Assembly (NCBI GenBank): GCA_035771175.1
Contig: CM069607.1
Coordinates: 12,024,501 to 12,088,500, forward strand
From: Paratinospora sagittata
Taxonomy: Eukaryota; Streptophyta; Magnoliopsida; Ranunculales; Menispermaceae
DNA length: 64,000 bases
Reading direction: 5' to 3'
Both the position numbers and the translations under genes were made by a program. This document shows positions 24,836 to 37,160 of this stretch, one piece after another (the first letter of the stretch is position 1; each line of letters begins with the position of its first letter). Below the pieces are notes generated by a model. That model did no database searches. It was not told the origin of the DNA and saw only the letters and a list, made by a program, of their open reading frames with translations.

Positions 24836-25252
24836 TCACTCTTTATCTTGAAAATGGTTAAGTAGGTCATCTTTAACCCGTGAAAAAAGGATTTTCGATT
24901 CTTCTTTATCCTGTAAAAAGAAGTTGTAAGTTTATTCTTATCCCGTTAAAGGATATGTAGGTTTTTCTTAAACATTCAAAAAGATATTGTAATAGTTTGG
25001 TTGACACCCTTAAAGTGAACCGGGTATGATAGAATCCTAAAAAAAGTTTCTCTAGATGTGGATGTAAGAAATAATTTCTCGAACCACGCAAAAATCTTGG
25101 AGCACTATTTTCATTTACTTTCTCTTTTTTACTTTATGCACATTGATTACTTTTGGACTTAACTTGCATATTTCCAAGGACTCCACAAGTGAAACTTAGA
25201 ACTTGTCAAAACCGGCCAAAACACCAATTTACCTCCTCTGGGTTGTCCAACA
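24836..25252 (+). repeat. Copia-like LTR tail (plus)
   Basis: The stretch contains 'cacccttaaagtgaa', 'gtttctctagatgtgga' and 'gaaccacgcaaaaatcttgg' and ends 'tttacctcctctgggttgtccaaca'. The same ordered blocks, inverted, occur at about 52700-53000, so both are copies of one LTR family. No coding sequence; the left edge is not fixed. Confidence 0.5.
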
Positions 25253-26499
25253 TTACCATAGCTCTTACTCTGCTTTCGCGTTTGTGACCTGTGTTTGAAA
25301 AAATATTTTTGGGTCCCACGCAGAAGCTGTACCAAACATGACCTATATATTGACAAGTAAATGAATCAAATGGCATACTATAAAAAATAAAAATAAAAAA
25401 TTATTCCACAAAATTACCATATATGATTAAATGAACTTACTATTTATTATAATGTAAAATTTAAAATATTAATTCTTAAACGATATCTAAGATATTTAAT
25501 CATACCGTAGTAGTATGCTTTGCACTCAAAAGTGGATCAAATTTATAGTTCAGCACTACATAGTATATATTCCAAGATCAGCAACTAGCATATATTTATA
25601 ATGAAAGCATGGATTAGTTTGTCCCTGTTTTGCTGAAATAAAATTTTCTTTTCCCCACCGAAAAAAGAGCATGAATTAGTTGATACTGCCAGCAGTGGAA
25701 TATCAAAGGTAACTGGATGTATAGAAATTGTTATTCGATCCCAGAGAATGGAAGTGCCACTATGACTTGCGTTGTTATAATTTGCATAAATTAATCTATC
25801 CTTTAATATTTACTATTATTGTTTTAGAAGGCAAGGAATGATCTTTGGTATAAATATTTGATTTATGATCTGGCACCAGAACATGGCTAACACTTGAAGT
25901 GGTAAACAGGTGGTACTGTTGGCTTCCAAGTTAATTATTGCGACATTGGTGTTTTGTTGAGATTTCCTTTTGTCCAGTTATAACCATATATTAAGTATTG
26001 TACGTGCAGCTTTTCAAGTAAAAAAAAGCATGGGATGATGGCCTAAGGAGCAACCAGTTTAGTTTTATATCAATCATTCGTGTGTATTTTATTCAATCAA
26101 CTTGATATGGTAGATCCTTAGCGGTAGTTAACCAAATTAATTAGAGGCCTGGCAAAAGGTTTAGCAGTTCTTAAGATAAATCTCTAAAGGAATTGGATGT
26201 ATATATAATAGATTAGATACCCCCTCCATGACAGAGGAACAAAGTTGGTGGAATCCCGAGAAACTTGGTAGTGTTTATAATTGATTTCTTTTTATAAATA
26301 TAAGTGGCAAATTTTGTATACGATATCAAAGTTTGCATATCTAGTGTTAGATCACTTACATAAGGCGAATGATTCTACGCCTTAATTAGGTTTTCATTAA
26401 ATTATATACTACAACATGATTAGTTATTAATTAGTGTCTAGACAGATGTTACTCTAGTTTAATTTCATCGTAGCATTTTATTTGGGTAAATAATGGTGA
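25253..26499. other. AT-rich intergenic spacer
   Basis: No gene or repeat recognised. Confidence 0.4.
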
Positions 26500-26840
26500 C
26501 TTAGCGCTATCTCTAGAGCTGATATGGGCAAGGAAAAAACACTAACCGACTTCATGTGTGCTTTGTAGCTCCTCCGATCCAAAAGGGTCTTGTGAAGGAT
26601 CATTCCCTATTTAGTATCTTGAATGATTGCCATTCCCTTTTGGCTCAGGATTGGAAGTTCAGGCTTTCATTGTGTTGATTTTCTAGTAAATTTGGCCATC
26701 CAATGTTACTCTCATCTCATTGTTTTGCAAGATCCTCCTCCTAGTATTTTGCAATTGCTTAGGGCTAATGCTATTGTTGTGTGTTTTTGCTAGGCCTTAG
26801 TAGCCTATCTCCATTAAACCAAAAAAAAATAAAAATCAAA
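26500..26840 (+). pseudogene. LINE 3' end with RNase H remnant and poly(A)
   Basis: The plus strand encodes, with frameshifts, DCHSLLAQDWKFRLSLC followed by NLAIQCYSHLIVLQDPPPSI and a short tail. This is the C-terminal part of the RNase H domain and the end of ORF2 in a subset of plant LINEs. It is followed within 60 bp by an A-rich tract (26819-26840). All upstream ORF2 domains are missing, as in 5'-truncated LINE insertions. Confidence 0.6.
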
Positions 26841-27921
26841 GAGTACGTAAATTCGAATAGCCAACTCATGTTGATCATCATGAAAAAAGACGTTTTTTGA
26901 ATTGATAAATTGAATTTGAGCCGACATAAAATTTGGCCCCATTTAATTAAGCAGTTATAAACTTTTACTTTTAAATTAAACTGTAGTTAAAATAAAATAA
27001 AATAAATTTTTTGTAAAAATTATATCCAAAGGAACTATATTTTGAAATAAAAAATAATTGTTTAGGATTAATATTGTCATGACCTTATGAGGGGTGGGGG
27101 AGGGCGGATGCTACTTTCGGGGTCTTTGCCTTCTCCCAAAAGTCCACTAAAATAACTTGTGCAAGTGGTTTTCCAAGATTAGTTGAACCCCCGCCCCAAC
27201 ATATTATTATTAAAAGAGATTAATTATTTGGATGTCTCTATTGGATAACTTTCCTTCTTGTCCTTAATATCTCACAACTCATTCTCTCTCTCTCGTGGGT
27301 ACTACTTATAAGTGGCAAACAAAGTACAAATTGCAGTGCGTAAAAATTTAATTTAAACCATTACTCTCAAAGGTATATATATATATATATAAGAAGGAAT
27401 TTATAAGGATAATTAATGGGTGCAGGCCAGGTAGGCCAATTACACGCATGGGTTCCTGTTGACACGTCGGCTGAGTGGCCATAGCTTAGCCTAATCACCA
27501 TCCTATATAAGCCATAAAAATATACATTTATAATAGGGATGTCTCTTTCGTTTGTTGAAAGTGAAATAGCTTGGAGCGAGAGGTTTATTATCTGAGTAAT
27601 AATTAAAGAATAACTTTAGGTAATTGTAGTGTTAAAAAGGTCTAATTGGGAGGTTAATTAATGATGGTTACTAATGGGCCCTAATAGGGAAGGTAGGTAG
27701 CTAGCTAGCAAAGTCACTGCAAGTGATTAATCATTGTGTAAGAGATTAGTTAATGATAATTATGTGGTATTAATTGCTCGATTGATCGACAAGCCGTGAC
27801 CTGCAGCACTTAATTAAAAAAAAGTCTTAATTTCTTTCTTTTGTTTTTCTTCATATTGTTTTTTTTTTTAATGTGTATACTTAGAGAGTTACATTTATTT
27901 AATTAATTAATACATGTAATT
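26841..27921. other. AT-rich upstream region of the LBD locus
   Basis: No gene. TGTCTC, the core of the auxin response element, occurs at 27233-27238 and 27540-27545. With so short a motif this may be chance. Confidence 0.35.
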
Positions 27922-29204
27922 TGTTAGGGCAAGATTTGATCAACATCAGTAGACGATGAGGTGGAGGAAAGATGTTGATCTAGAACTCGTCGGAGTGCTG
28001 AAAAAATTGTCGGAGGTTGATTATCTGATAGTAAAAAAATAAGAGAAAGTAGGCTATCGTAAGGAATACTAATGTAGTATCGGCCAAAGATCCTCCGATG
28101 CCTAAGTTAGTTCAAAGTTCCTTAGAGTTAGTAGTACTAAATTGAGTCGAGAATTGCTTACCTCCCCCTTAGGGGTTATGGTCTTTTTATAGAAATGGCT
28201 TGAGATCTTTGACATTATAGTATAGTTATTGTAGAATCAAGAATCAATCTTGTGTTAGAAGAACACATTTGATTCCTAATAGAATTAGGAAGATCCGGTT
28301 CGATCCTTATGGGATGAGGATGACTTATCAGCCTCCTAATCAAACTAGTAGAGTTTTAAGCCTTATCACAGTCGAATTAGGAGTAGATCCTGAACTTATC
28401 GCAGTGGATCACGTTTTATCCTTATCTGATCCTACGTTCAATCGTCATCTGTTTTGGAGTCTTAAATCTCTTCAGATCGGTGTGCCAATCTGTAGTCTTC
28501 CATTATGTATGCTTGTCGGAGAATGTATGATCTGTAAAGGAGATCAGTAGATATTGGTCGGTATGACACATCATGTCCTACCGGGTTGATGTTGTTGTCC
28601 AATAGTCGTTGACTTGTCATCCAGGTCGGATTATGACAAAATAATACATCATCATGATCGGTAGGACCGACCATGTGTCGAGCTGTGTACACAGCTGAGT
28701 AGATTCGTATTCTCTTTTCAGAACAAGTCGGTATATCCACCTGGTCTGCATTACATCTTACTTGGTGAAACGGGTGAGGCTGACATGTCTTATGTTCAGT
28801 ATATGGTCCAACAGTTACCCCCCAAGCTACAAGCAAGACTGATTGTTTAGAGGTTAGATGAAGCATTAGATACCGAGCTATTTAATGCTCATGACAGTTG
28901 TGCTCCGAAAATTGCTCCGACGTGCACCACCTAACAGCCAGACCACTCTTGCACGTCCTTTTAATACTCGTTTTTTATTTTGCATCCAGATTCGTACTCA
29001 TTATTACACCTTACAGGTCGTTCGCCTATAAATAGAAAACTTGTCATTTGCTCTTCATTCATCCACTGCGCTGCAAAGAGATCAGTAATCGCTTGCTCGA
29101 CATTCTGGTCTTGCAATGACGGTATAGCCATCTGGTTTGCTTTACATCCTACTTGGTGAAACAAACGTGGCTGACATGTATTATATTCGGTATATGGTCC
29201 AACA
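27922..29204. mobile_element. Solo LTR (1283 bp) with TAATT duplication
   Basis: The block starts TGTTAGGGCAAG and ends TATGGTCCAACA. The flanks are TAATT at 27917-27921 and TAATT at 29205-29209. TG...CA ends with a 5-bp duplication and no internal coding region identify a solo LTR. A segment of about 90 bp is duplicated inside it: 28722-28815 and 29118-29204 share 'acttggtgaaac', 'ggctgacatgt' and 'tatatggtccaaca'. Frames inside it (28269-28550, 28462-28866) have no domain. It ends 1.2 kb upstream of the LBD start codon. Confidence 0.75.
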
Positions 29205-30449
29205 TAATTAATCTTCTTCTTTTCATAACATTTATTTATTTTTTAAATAAAATTAAATACTGTAAATCCCATGAATATATAGTGTTTGTGAAGGGCAGAG
29301 CTGTACATGTGCTCAATATGAATTAACAAGTGAGAGTGAGGGCCCCCAACCCATCTGATGTATATATAAGTTGAAACCAAAGAGATCTTCTGGATCAAAG
29401 ACCACCTGATGCAGAAAATGTACTTTGGTGGTTTGGACTATCCATCACAACCATTTTTCAAATAATATTGTTTTGGTTAATTATATGTCATTGATAAATA
29501 ATGTCATATATATATATATATATATATACCTTATATCTTTGAGAGGGTTTTCGAATGAAGGGAGAGGTGTCATTCAATGGGCTCCTCTGAAACCTGAATT
29601 GCCAGACAATTTCAGCTGTGCCAGGCAAGCATATGAAAGATTAATTTTACACGAGATGGGCCAATTCATGCTTGAATTATTTAATTTAAAAAAATTACTT
29701 AGCTTCAACTAGTCACTCACTAATTGATAGCTAGCTAATTAAACCCAATACATATAAATATAAAATTGTTCTATTAATAGAAGCTTTATACCTTTGGAGC
29801 CTATATAGGTCCTCCCCTAATTACCTCAACCTGTCTATTCATGACTTATAATTGTAACACCGTGTGTATATAGTAAAATACTATAAGAACATTCTTTTAA
29901 TTAATTCTAGCTAGTTATATATCTATACTAATAGAACTTGAGTTTTTCTTTTAAAAATTAAGTGGAAATCAAGCATATATATATATATGATGATCCCAAG
30001 ATAGACGAGTTGCTTGTATATATATAACAATTATATATATACATAGGGGCACTAATTAAATAAATAATAAAATGACAGAAATGCCCCAAGTGATGAAGGA
30101 AGCAGAGATGGGGTTTGGTTGATGTTAGCTTTTTTGTCGTTTTAAGGGTGTTTGAATGGTATCTCATGTGAGTATGAAAATATATAAGATGAGGTGAAAG
30201 GGGGCCGCGCACAGAAAAATAATGATTTCTGTAACCCATTAAGGAGACCAAGTTTAATTAACAATTCATTATAATTAAACCCACACCTCTCCTTCTCTTT
30301 GCATTACAGTTTATAAACATGGTCATAGTGCTCCAGGGCAGTACTACTACATACTGCTACTGCTACTACTAGTACTACTACATCTGTCATTAGCTAATTA
30401 AATCATCACTACCCAGAATTAATCATATTTAGTAGTATTAATTATCAAG
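29205..30449. promoter_or_regulatory. 5' region of the LBD gene
   Basis: This 1.2-kb AT-rich stretch separates the solo LTR from the LBD start codon. A TATAAA motif at 30312-30317 lies 133 bp before the ATG and is the best TATA-box candidate. A CTACTA-type trinucleotide run lies at about 30345-30382. No competing gene is seen. Transcription start and regulatory sites cannot be fixed from sequence alone. Confidence 0.35.
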
Positions 30450-30807
30450 ATGACTGGGTTTGGATCTCCTTGTGGAGCTTGCAAGTTCTTGAGAAGAAAG
30501 TGTGTTAAAGGCTGTGTTTTTGCTCCTTATTTCTGCCATGAACAAGGCGCTGCTCATTTCGCAGCGATTCACAAGGTCTTTGGAGCAAGCAACGTTTCCA
30601 AGCTCCTTACACACCTTCCCGTTTCAGATCGCTGCGAAGCTGCAGTAACTATCTCATATGAAGCTCAAGCCAGGCTTCAAGACCCCATTTATGGTTGTGT
30701 TTCTCATATTTTCGCTCTCCAGCAACAGGTAGTTCTAATTACTTCTAGCCCTACGCATCCTATTAATTTTTAGTTCAAATATAATATTTTTTTCTTGATT
30801 ATGTACA

Positions 30808-30877
<70 letters not shown>

Positions 30878-31439
30878 AACTACATATATAACATTCTAAT
30901 TATTAAGATAATTAAGCAACTTGTGTTGCTTGCAGGTTGTTAATTTACAAGCACAACTAGCTTCACTGAAGGCTCAAGCATCCCAAGGTTCTTTCAATAA
31001 TGGTACCTGTGGTGCTTCAATTTCTCAAGAAGCAGCCAAGTTTCATGGCAAGTTACCTACTACTTACTCGCAAGATCATCTCCAAGGTTTAATTCATCAA
31101 GAACCAGAGATGAGGAGATCAGGTCAACAAATAGTGCATCAAAACCCTAGAACCAGTGAAACCATGTCATACAACAATGACAATGGACAACTGATCATTG
31201 ATTCGAACCCAATGATCAGTACAGGCTACAATTGTTACACAGCGATGAATGTTGCTGATGAAAGCTGTGTCTCGATTTCTAGTTTTGAAGACCCTAATTA
31301 TAGCACTTCGTCTGATCATCATCAAGCAGCCACTTCTTCGTCTCTTGACATGCATATGAATACCAGGAAGGTATGGGGTTTCCAAGACACAGAGGACCTT
31401 CATTCAGTGGCCTTTGCCCATCTTCAGCAATATTCATGA
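30450..31439 (+). CDS. LOB-domain transcription factor, LBD29/LBD16-like
   Basis: Two exons, 30450-30728 and 30936-31439, encode 260 aa; the 207-bp intron has GT-AG ends and phase 0. The N-terminal LOB domain (about residues 5-106) has the zinc-binding block CX2CX6CX3C (Cys8, 11, 18, 22), the GAS block ([17 protein letters not shown], 37-53) and a leucine-rich coil after HIFALQQQ, which marks class I. The intron falls at the conserved position inside the coil. The C-terminal half is Ser/Gln/Asn-rich and probably a transactivation region. These proteins are nuclear DNA-binding factors; Arabidopsis LBD16/18/29 act downstream of auxin response factors in lateral root initiation. The N-terminal block resembles LBD29 most closely, but orthology needs a tree. 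Frame and splice sites are intact. Confidence 0.95.
30811..30870. repeat. (TA)n microsatellite in the LBD intron
   Basis: A TA tract of about 55-60 bp fills a quarter of the 207-bp intron. Length variation here would leave the coding sequence unchanged. Confidence 0.9.
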
Positions 31440-32287
31440 TCAATATTTTTGAAGAGTTACTTGATAATCCTAAACATGCAGTTTTGCAGCTGCAATATTA
31501 AAAGCTAGGAACCCTAGAAACCCTAGAATTGTGAAATAGTATTAGAGCTAGCATCGATCCCCAAAAATCCCCTTTGTGATAGTTTTTTGTTAGATTTTTG
31601 TCAGTGGAAACTAGCTAATTCATAATGGTGTAATCTTTGATAAACTTGCAGAGACAAATTGGAGTCGTTTGTTCAATATCTATCTACTCCACTGAATTAT
31701 AAGCAAGATATATGGATCAGGATGAAGATTACAAATTAATTAACTTGACAAAATAGACCTGATATCTGTTTTAATATTTTTAATTCCTTGACAAACCTAA
31801 GTAAAAGAATTAATACAATGAGATCAATTAGTGTTTTCTTGCAAAGTTAACATTGTTAATATTGTACATTTCAAAATCATATATATAGAGTCAGAAACTA
31901 TACAAATAGCAAACAAAGATTATTATCTGGTTTCTTTGATGTTAGAAATTATATTGCAAATTAGTTATATATCTGACATTTGGCATTCAGATGATAAGAA
32001 AGCTACAAGCTCACTTTGCATTCTGAAAGTGTCAGAGATAAACTGCACTTGCAGTGGTGCCAGTGCCTTCATAATAAACAAATACTACTCAAAAAAGAAC
32101 TAGATAACGGCATTGTTCGAATGTGGGATCTCCTATATTCTACAGCTAAATAGATTAGTGGCATACAATCCTCCACACATATGAATAATTGCTTCAATTA
32201 ACACTTGAACATCAGTGGTCGAGTTAATTTTTCTACTTATAAAACCTAATTTCAATATTCTTCTTATGATCATGCGCATTTGCAATC
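31440..32287. other. 3' flank of the LBD gene, no other gene
   Basis: AT-rich 3' flank. The 90-codon frame at 31831-32103 has no domain and is not called. The poly(A) site of the LBD transcript cannot be fixed. Confidence 0.35.
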
Positions 32288-32345
32288 ACTACAAGAGAAA
32301 AAAAAAACTTTTAGTCCCGCGTGAATTCTTGATCAGGACAAATAT
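32288..32345 (+). mobile_element. CACTA-type terminus (second, weak)
   Basis: CACTACAAGAGAAAAAAAAAACTTTTAGTCCCGC begins at 32288; 'CACTACAAGA(A)' followed by 'TTTTAGTCCCG' is a common start of plant CACTA elements. A possible opposite end, TTATTTGTAGTG, occurs at about 35962-35973, but the 3-bp flanks (AAT and TTT) do not match, so pairing is not established. Only the terminus is called. Confidence 0.35.
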
Positions 32346-32700
32346 ATAAATAGATATTCATCATTTAACTCTTAGCTCATCACCCTCATCCTATACCCAG
32401 CAATAACACAGCCAGTAGTTCCTTTTTTTGTCCTTGTAGTTAGCAGCTGAAATGATTCAACTTTTATCATATACATATATTCTCATCTTATTCGAAAAAC
32501 ATGCATCCTGATAGGACAATCATTCTATCCAGATGCACAACTTTACACCCCCAATTCGTTTCTTTCTTTGTACAAAACCTTCAATATTACTTACAACATT
32601 TTATCTTATTTTCTTGTTCAAGCAAAATTATTTTCATAATTCGTGGAAATCATACACTAATCATCCATTGACTACTGTACCAATATATATACCCACCATC

Positions 32701-32754
<54 letters not shown>

Positions 32755-32755
32755 T
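32701..32755. repeat. (TA)n(TG)n compound microsatellite
   Basis: A TA run passes directly into a TG run of about 17 repeats. The apparent Tyr-Ile/Cys-Val frame over it is an artefact of the repeat. Confidence 0.9.
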
Positions 32756-33822
32756 TAGGACCAATAATATTTATGCACATACAATAATGGTAGTACTGCT
32801 TGGCTGCTCCCGACTAATCATGTGTCTGAATTAACTCATTCTTGAATGGGGCTCTAAAAGTATTTTGATGCTAAATCATATTGGTGTTACCACGGGATTG
32901 CACGAAACCTACAAAACTTAACAAAAAATATATGCAGTAAGGCTATACCAGCCCCTAAAATTGCCAATCTAATTAACCCAGTACGGGAGAGGAATAAAAA
33001 ATAAAACAAAACAGATATTGAGCCATATATACTTCAAGTTGCATATATATCAAAATCCAAAATTAAGGTTGTTCTTTTTATAGATTATTCATGTCCAAAG
33101 CTGGTAATTAATTAGGTTGACAAACCTTATAAATCAAACTGTTTAATTAAATTTAATTGAATTTCATGAGGGCATTACTTGTAAGACATTGCTCCAGTTT
33201 ATTCTCTTTGTACACTACCTCTTTTTAGTGCACTTTATTCTCACTCACCATTGTCTACAAGGTACACTACAACTTTGAAGTCCCCAAAGGTAAAGGTTGC
33301 TTTCTAAAAATTATGATATCATAAACAATTATCTTTAGTGTTGCGAGCTGGGTGCCCTTCTTTGGGACAACTCATTTTTTCATGTTTATAATCCAGGTAC
33401 ATTGCTCCAGTAAGGTTTAAAAAGAATGCCAGAGAAAAAAGTGTAGGAGAGCTTCATGACTAGGCAAGCAAGTGTAGAATCTTCTACATGATATATATCC
33501 CTAAACAGTACAGTTTCACATGCCGAAGCACTTGATTTTGGATTCCAACATTGCTATTTATTAATAACTTTCTGGCTCCACATGTCATGAATTTAACTCA
33601 CTTTGATGGATGTTTCTTTACGTGAAAGAGCATGTAAGTGATTTTTAATCTTAGAATAATTTACTAAAACTCTTATTCGACACACTATATTATTGTCTCA
33701 TCAATTAGTCAAGGGGTGAAACAATTTCTTTTAATAAGTGCAGCCTTATTAAAGCTAGAGATTTGAAGAAGAGTGCCGTTGTTGGAACGCAGGCCTCCAG
33801 TACATCTTCTAACTAAAGCCAC
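32756..33822. other. AT-rich spacer
   Basis: No gene or clear repeat. Confidence 0.35.
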
Positions 33823-33887
33823 GACGTCCCTTAGATTTCAAGTAGCCACGCGAATACATGAGCAACCCTTGACATCCAAGGGACGTC
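33823..33887. other. Strong hairpin (20-bp imperfect stem, 25-nt loop)
   Basis: GACGTCCCTTAGATTTCAAG (33823-33842) and CTTGACATCCAAGGGACGTC (33868-33887) are reverse complements at 18 of 20 positions. The hairpin lies in a G+C-richer patch within AT-rich DNA. It might be a small MITE core or an inverted duplication; a microRNA precursor would normally have a longer stem. The 63-codon frame across it has no domain. Confidence 0.6.
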
Positions 33888-34049
33888 ATGCTCCATCATT
33901 GGAAGATGCATTGAAGCCTGACTTCCCAACAACATTTTTTTTTTGGAAGAAAGCCTTGACGTAAAAGGGTTGGAAAGCATTTGAAGCTAAACTTCGAATT
34001 CTTCATATAAGTGTATGTAGCTTAAAAAAAATTGTACCGAAATGACTAT

Positions 34050-35494
34050 CATTGATTGAAAACCGTGAAAAAACAAGTAATTCACTTTAAGTTGTTTTTA
34101 GATAAATAAATATTTTAGCTTCAAATCATGTCATTGTTAGAAAATATGAATTACCTATGAAAATGAAATTGGAACTACAAGTGGGATTAGTTATGAAAAT
34201 TTTTGATGGTATATAAATGATTCGGATAAAACCTATTTTGTTGCAAAATATTTCAAATTTCATTTCATTGTTAGAAAATATGAATTATCTACAAAAATGA
34301 AAGTGTGAATAAAAGTGAAACATATTTTATAGCCAAAAATTTTGTGCAAATTTTTGATGTTAAACAAATGATTCATCTATGAAACATATTTTGTAGCCAA
34401 ATATTGTTTATAGCTAAAAAACGTATTTAGTTATACTTTCTTCGTTGTAACAATAAGTAATAAATAGTTTCCTAGAAAATGTATTTTAAAGCAAAATATT
34501 TGTTTTGGTTATAAAATCTTCCAAAGCTAAAAAATGTGTTTTCCCAAATTAATTTCATGCAAAAAGATATGTATGATTTAGTGTGAATATTGTAATTGGG
34601 AATGCGCAAAATATAGCTACAAGATAATTCCATTGCCAAATTAGGATTTTATCTAAAAAAATATCATTTAACAAATATAGGTTCATACTTAAAGACATAT
34701 TTACCTTAAAACTATTATTTTTGTAGTACTATAGAACAAAATACTTTTATCGAGGAAAAAACTCATAGCTAAATACAAAAATTTCATTATTAAATGTCTT
34801 TAGCTATTAAAAAAAGAAAAAGAAATTATCACAAAATTATTGTAGCACAAGTAAAGCCAAAATATATCAATCACCTATGAAAATAATTTCTTCGCAAAAA
34901 CCTAGATTTAGCTACAACTTTTTCATTCCAAAAAAACAAAAAAAAAACTATCTATAAATTTTATTTCATTGCTAAATCTTGTATTTATTGCGAAATATAT
35001 ATACATCATATATTAAATATTGTATTACCTATAAATTATACTTTATAGCAAAAGATTATATTTTCCTATATAAGTATTTTTCATCTGTATTTAATATATA
35101 TGACAACGAATTTTTAAACGCCAAAGAAAATTAAATTTTCTTATCAAATTTTTTCATTACTAATTAACATGTTTAACAATGACTTTTAATTTGTAACAAA
35201 ATGTTACATTTTCCTATAAGATTTTTCTATTGCTAAATATTGCAATTTATAACAAAAGTTTATTTTGCCTATATATTTCAATTTTTATTAAATTATATAA
35301 TATGCTATTAATTGTAGTTTATAGTAAAAATTGTATTTGCATATGAAATTTTTTAACCTATTCCTAAATGTTTTGCAAAAAATCTTTGTTACAAAAGATA
35401 AGATTTGCTTTAAATATTTTTTCCATGAGACATGAAATTTATGACCAAAATATTTCAACACAAATATTAATTTTAGCAACTCAAAACACCATTG

Positions 35495-35531
<37 letters not shown>

Positions 35532-35560
35532 TATACACGCATTTTTCGTCATTAAATGCC
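34050..35560. repeat. Degenerate array of AGCTAAAA / AGCAAAATATT motifs
   Basis: About 1.5 kb of very AT-rich sequence repeats, at roughly 40-70-bp spacing, variants of 'catt(g)ctaaat' and 'tatagc(c/t)aaa(a)att'. The structure resembles the subterminal repeats of nonautonomous CACTA elements, and a CACTA-like end lies 1.7 kb to the left. A TA microsatellite lies at about 35497-35530. No gene. Confidence 0.4.
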
Positions 35561-35949
35561 TCTTATACTTAAAATGATTTATTGCTAGAAATTGAATTTA
35601 AATGTAATATATTAATATATTGCATTTGAATTTACAATTTACATTCAACAATGCTATTAGAAAGAAAAGAAGAATTAATCTTTGATTATATTGTAAAATT
35701 CATTGTCATTCATATTTCTTTGAATGTAATTGAACTAACCAGAATTAATATGCTTTCCTCACAAAATATATAATCCACGTAGCAATGTTCGACAATCTTC
35801 TGAAATATTGTTGTCGAAATTGACCTACACATATATAAGGAGGAAATTAATGGTCAACAAAAATGTCATTATAAAAAATATAGAATATAATCAATCATAG
35901 AATACTTAACCCATAATAACTTCTGATAAAATCACAATTTTATATATGT

Positions 35950-37160
35950 TTACCCTTATTTGTAGTGTTTTAAGCCTAGAAAATAAAAGAAAAAAATATT
36001 AAAAATGGAAAAAGTAATAAAAACCTCTTTAAGTCACGTTTTAGAGTTTTTAGGTCACTTTAGACATTTTAGGTTATCTTATAAATGTATTTTTAGGAAA
36101 ATATTTTTGTCACGCTTTTTTTAGGATTCGTTTGGAATTAGTTTGCTTATTTTTATTTACATTTATTTTTCTAAAGTAGAAAGTAATTTCAAATGTCCTA
36201 AATATCATTTTTTCAAAGAGTATTGGTGATTATTTAAAGTAAATATTTTTTATAAAATATTTGAATCTCACTCGGTCTTTTCTTAAGGTATTTTTAAAGT
36301 CCAAAATTTATTTCAAAATATTGAATAAATAATTCCAAAGCCCAAGTATAGGCCATGAAATTGCTCTCAACCTAGTTGCAGCCTAAGGCGAAAGCTCCAC
36401 ATGTCAAAATGTTAAAAAAGTCAAGAAATCAAAGTTGAGAAAATGGAAAGATCCTCACCCGCCAAGATGGCCCCGTGATTATTTCTTTGATTAAATGATT
36501 TTGTTTTATTTTTTAAAAAAAATATTTCTTATCATGAATGTGCTTAATTTGGATTGGTTTTATGAAAGATTTGATAAGGATGAAATCTGTGAATTAAATG
36601 TAAAAATAGTTGTTTTGGAAACAAATCAACTATATAAAGTGGGTACCTAAGGGTTCAGATCATCTCATCTCTACTCTCAATTTTATTTTCATTTTTTTAG
36701 GATTAGATTGAATTTATTGTTGTTGATTCAACCCTTGGGTAATGTAACATTGTGCAAGGGTTAAGTTTTATTTTAATTTTTTCTTTTACATTAATAAAGT
36801 TCTTTCAATTTCTAATTTCTTGTTTAATTCCTTATTGTCTATGAACTTTCTTTTATTTCATTGTTTTATTTTCATTTCAAGTTAATTTAAATTTACTTTT
36901 AGATTATTCTATTTTTTTATTAATTGTTTTCATATCTAGAATGTTAGAAATTGAACTATTGTTTTTTCTTTAACTTATATAATTTATAAAACTTCAATTT
37001 ATTTTCTAAAAGTTTTAAAGTGACTTGTCCAATCTTTGTGAATCGACTTTGTTAAGTAATACAACTTATCTTGTGAATTTGCAAGTATATTTTTTGATTT
37101 ATTCAAAAGATCACTTCTCTGAACCTAATCATATGGTGTAGCTATATTTTCAGTGATTGA
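35950..37160 (+). repeat. LTR-like noncoding block with TATA motif
   Basis: The stretch contains 'tttgtagtgttttaag', 'gccaagatggccccgtgatta', 'actatataaagtgggtacc' and 'gggtaatgtaacattgtgcaagggtta'. The TATA motif followed by a pyrimidine-rich region suggests an LTR or another noncoding retroelement in plus orientation. No ends or target duplication were found, so this is tentative. Confidence 0.25.

Noticed and set aside
29539..29600. GAATGAAGGGAG, reminiscent of miR159/miR319, in a weak foldback
   Set aside because: The match is partial and the opposite arm pairs poorly; not a credible precursor.
32701..32787. Frame with (Tyr-Ile)n and (Cys-Val)n
   Set aside because: Translation of a TA/TG microsatellite.
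34050..35560. Regularly spaced motifs, checked as a CRISPR-like array
   Set aside because: Units are degenerate, spacing is irregular and this is a plant genome; it fits transposon subterminal repeats.
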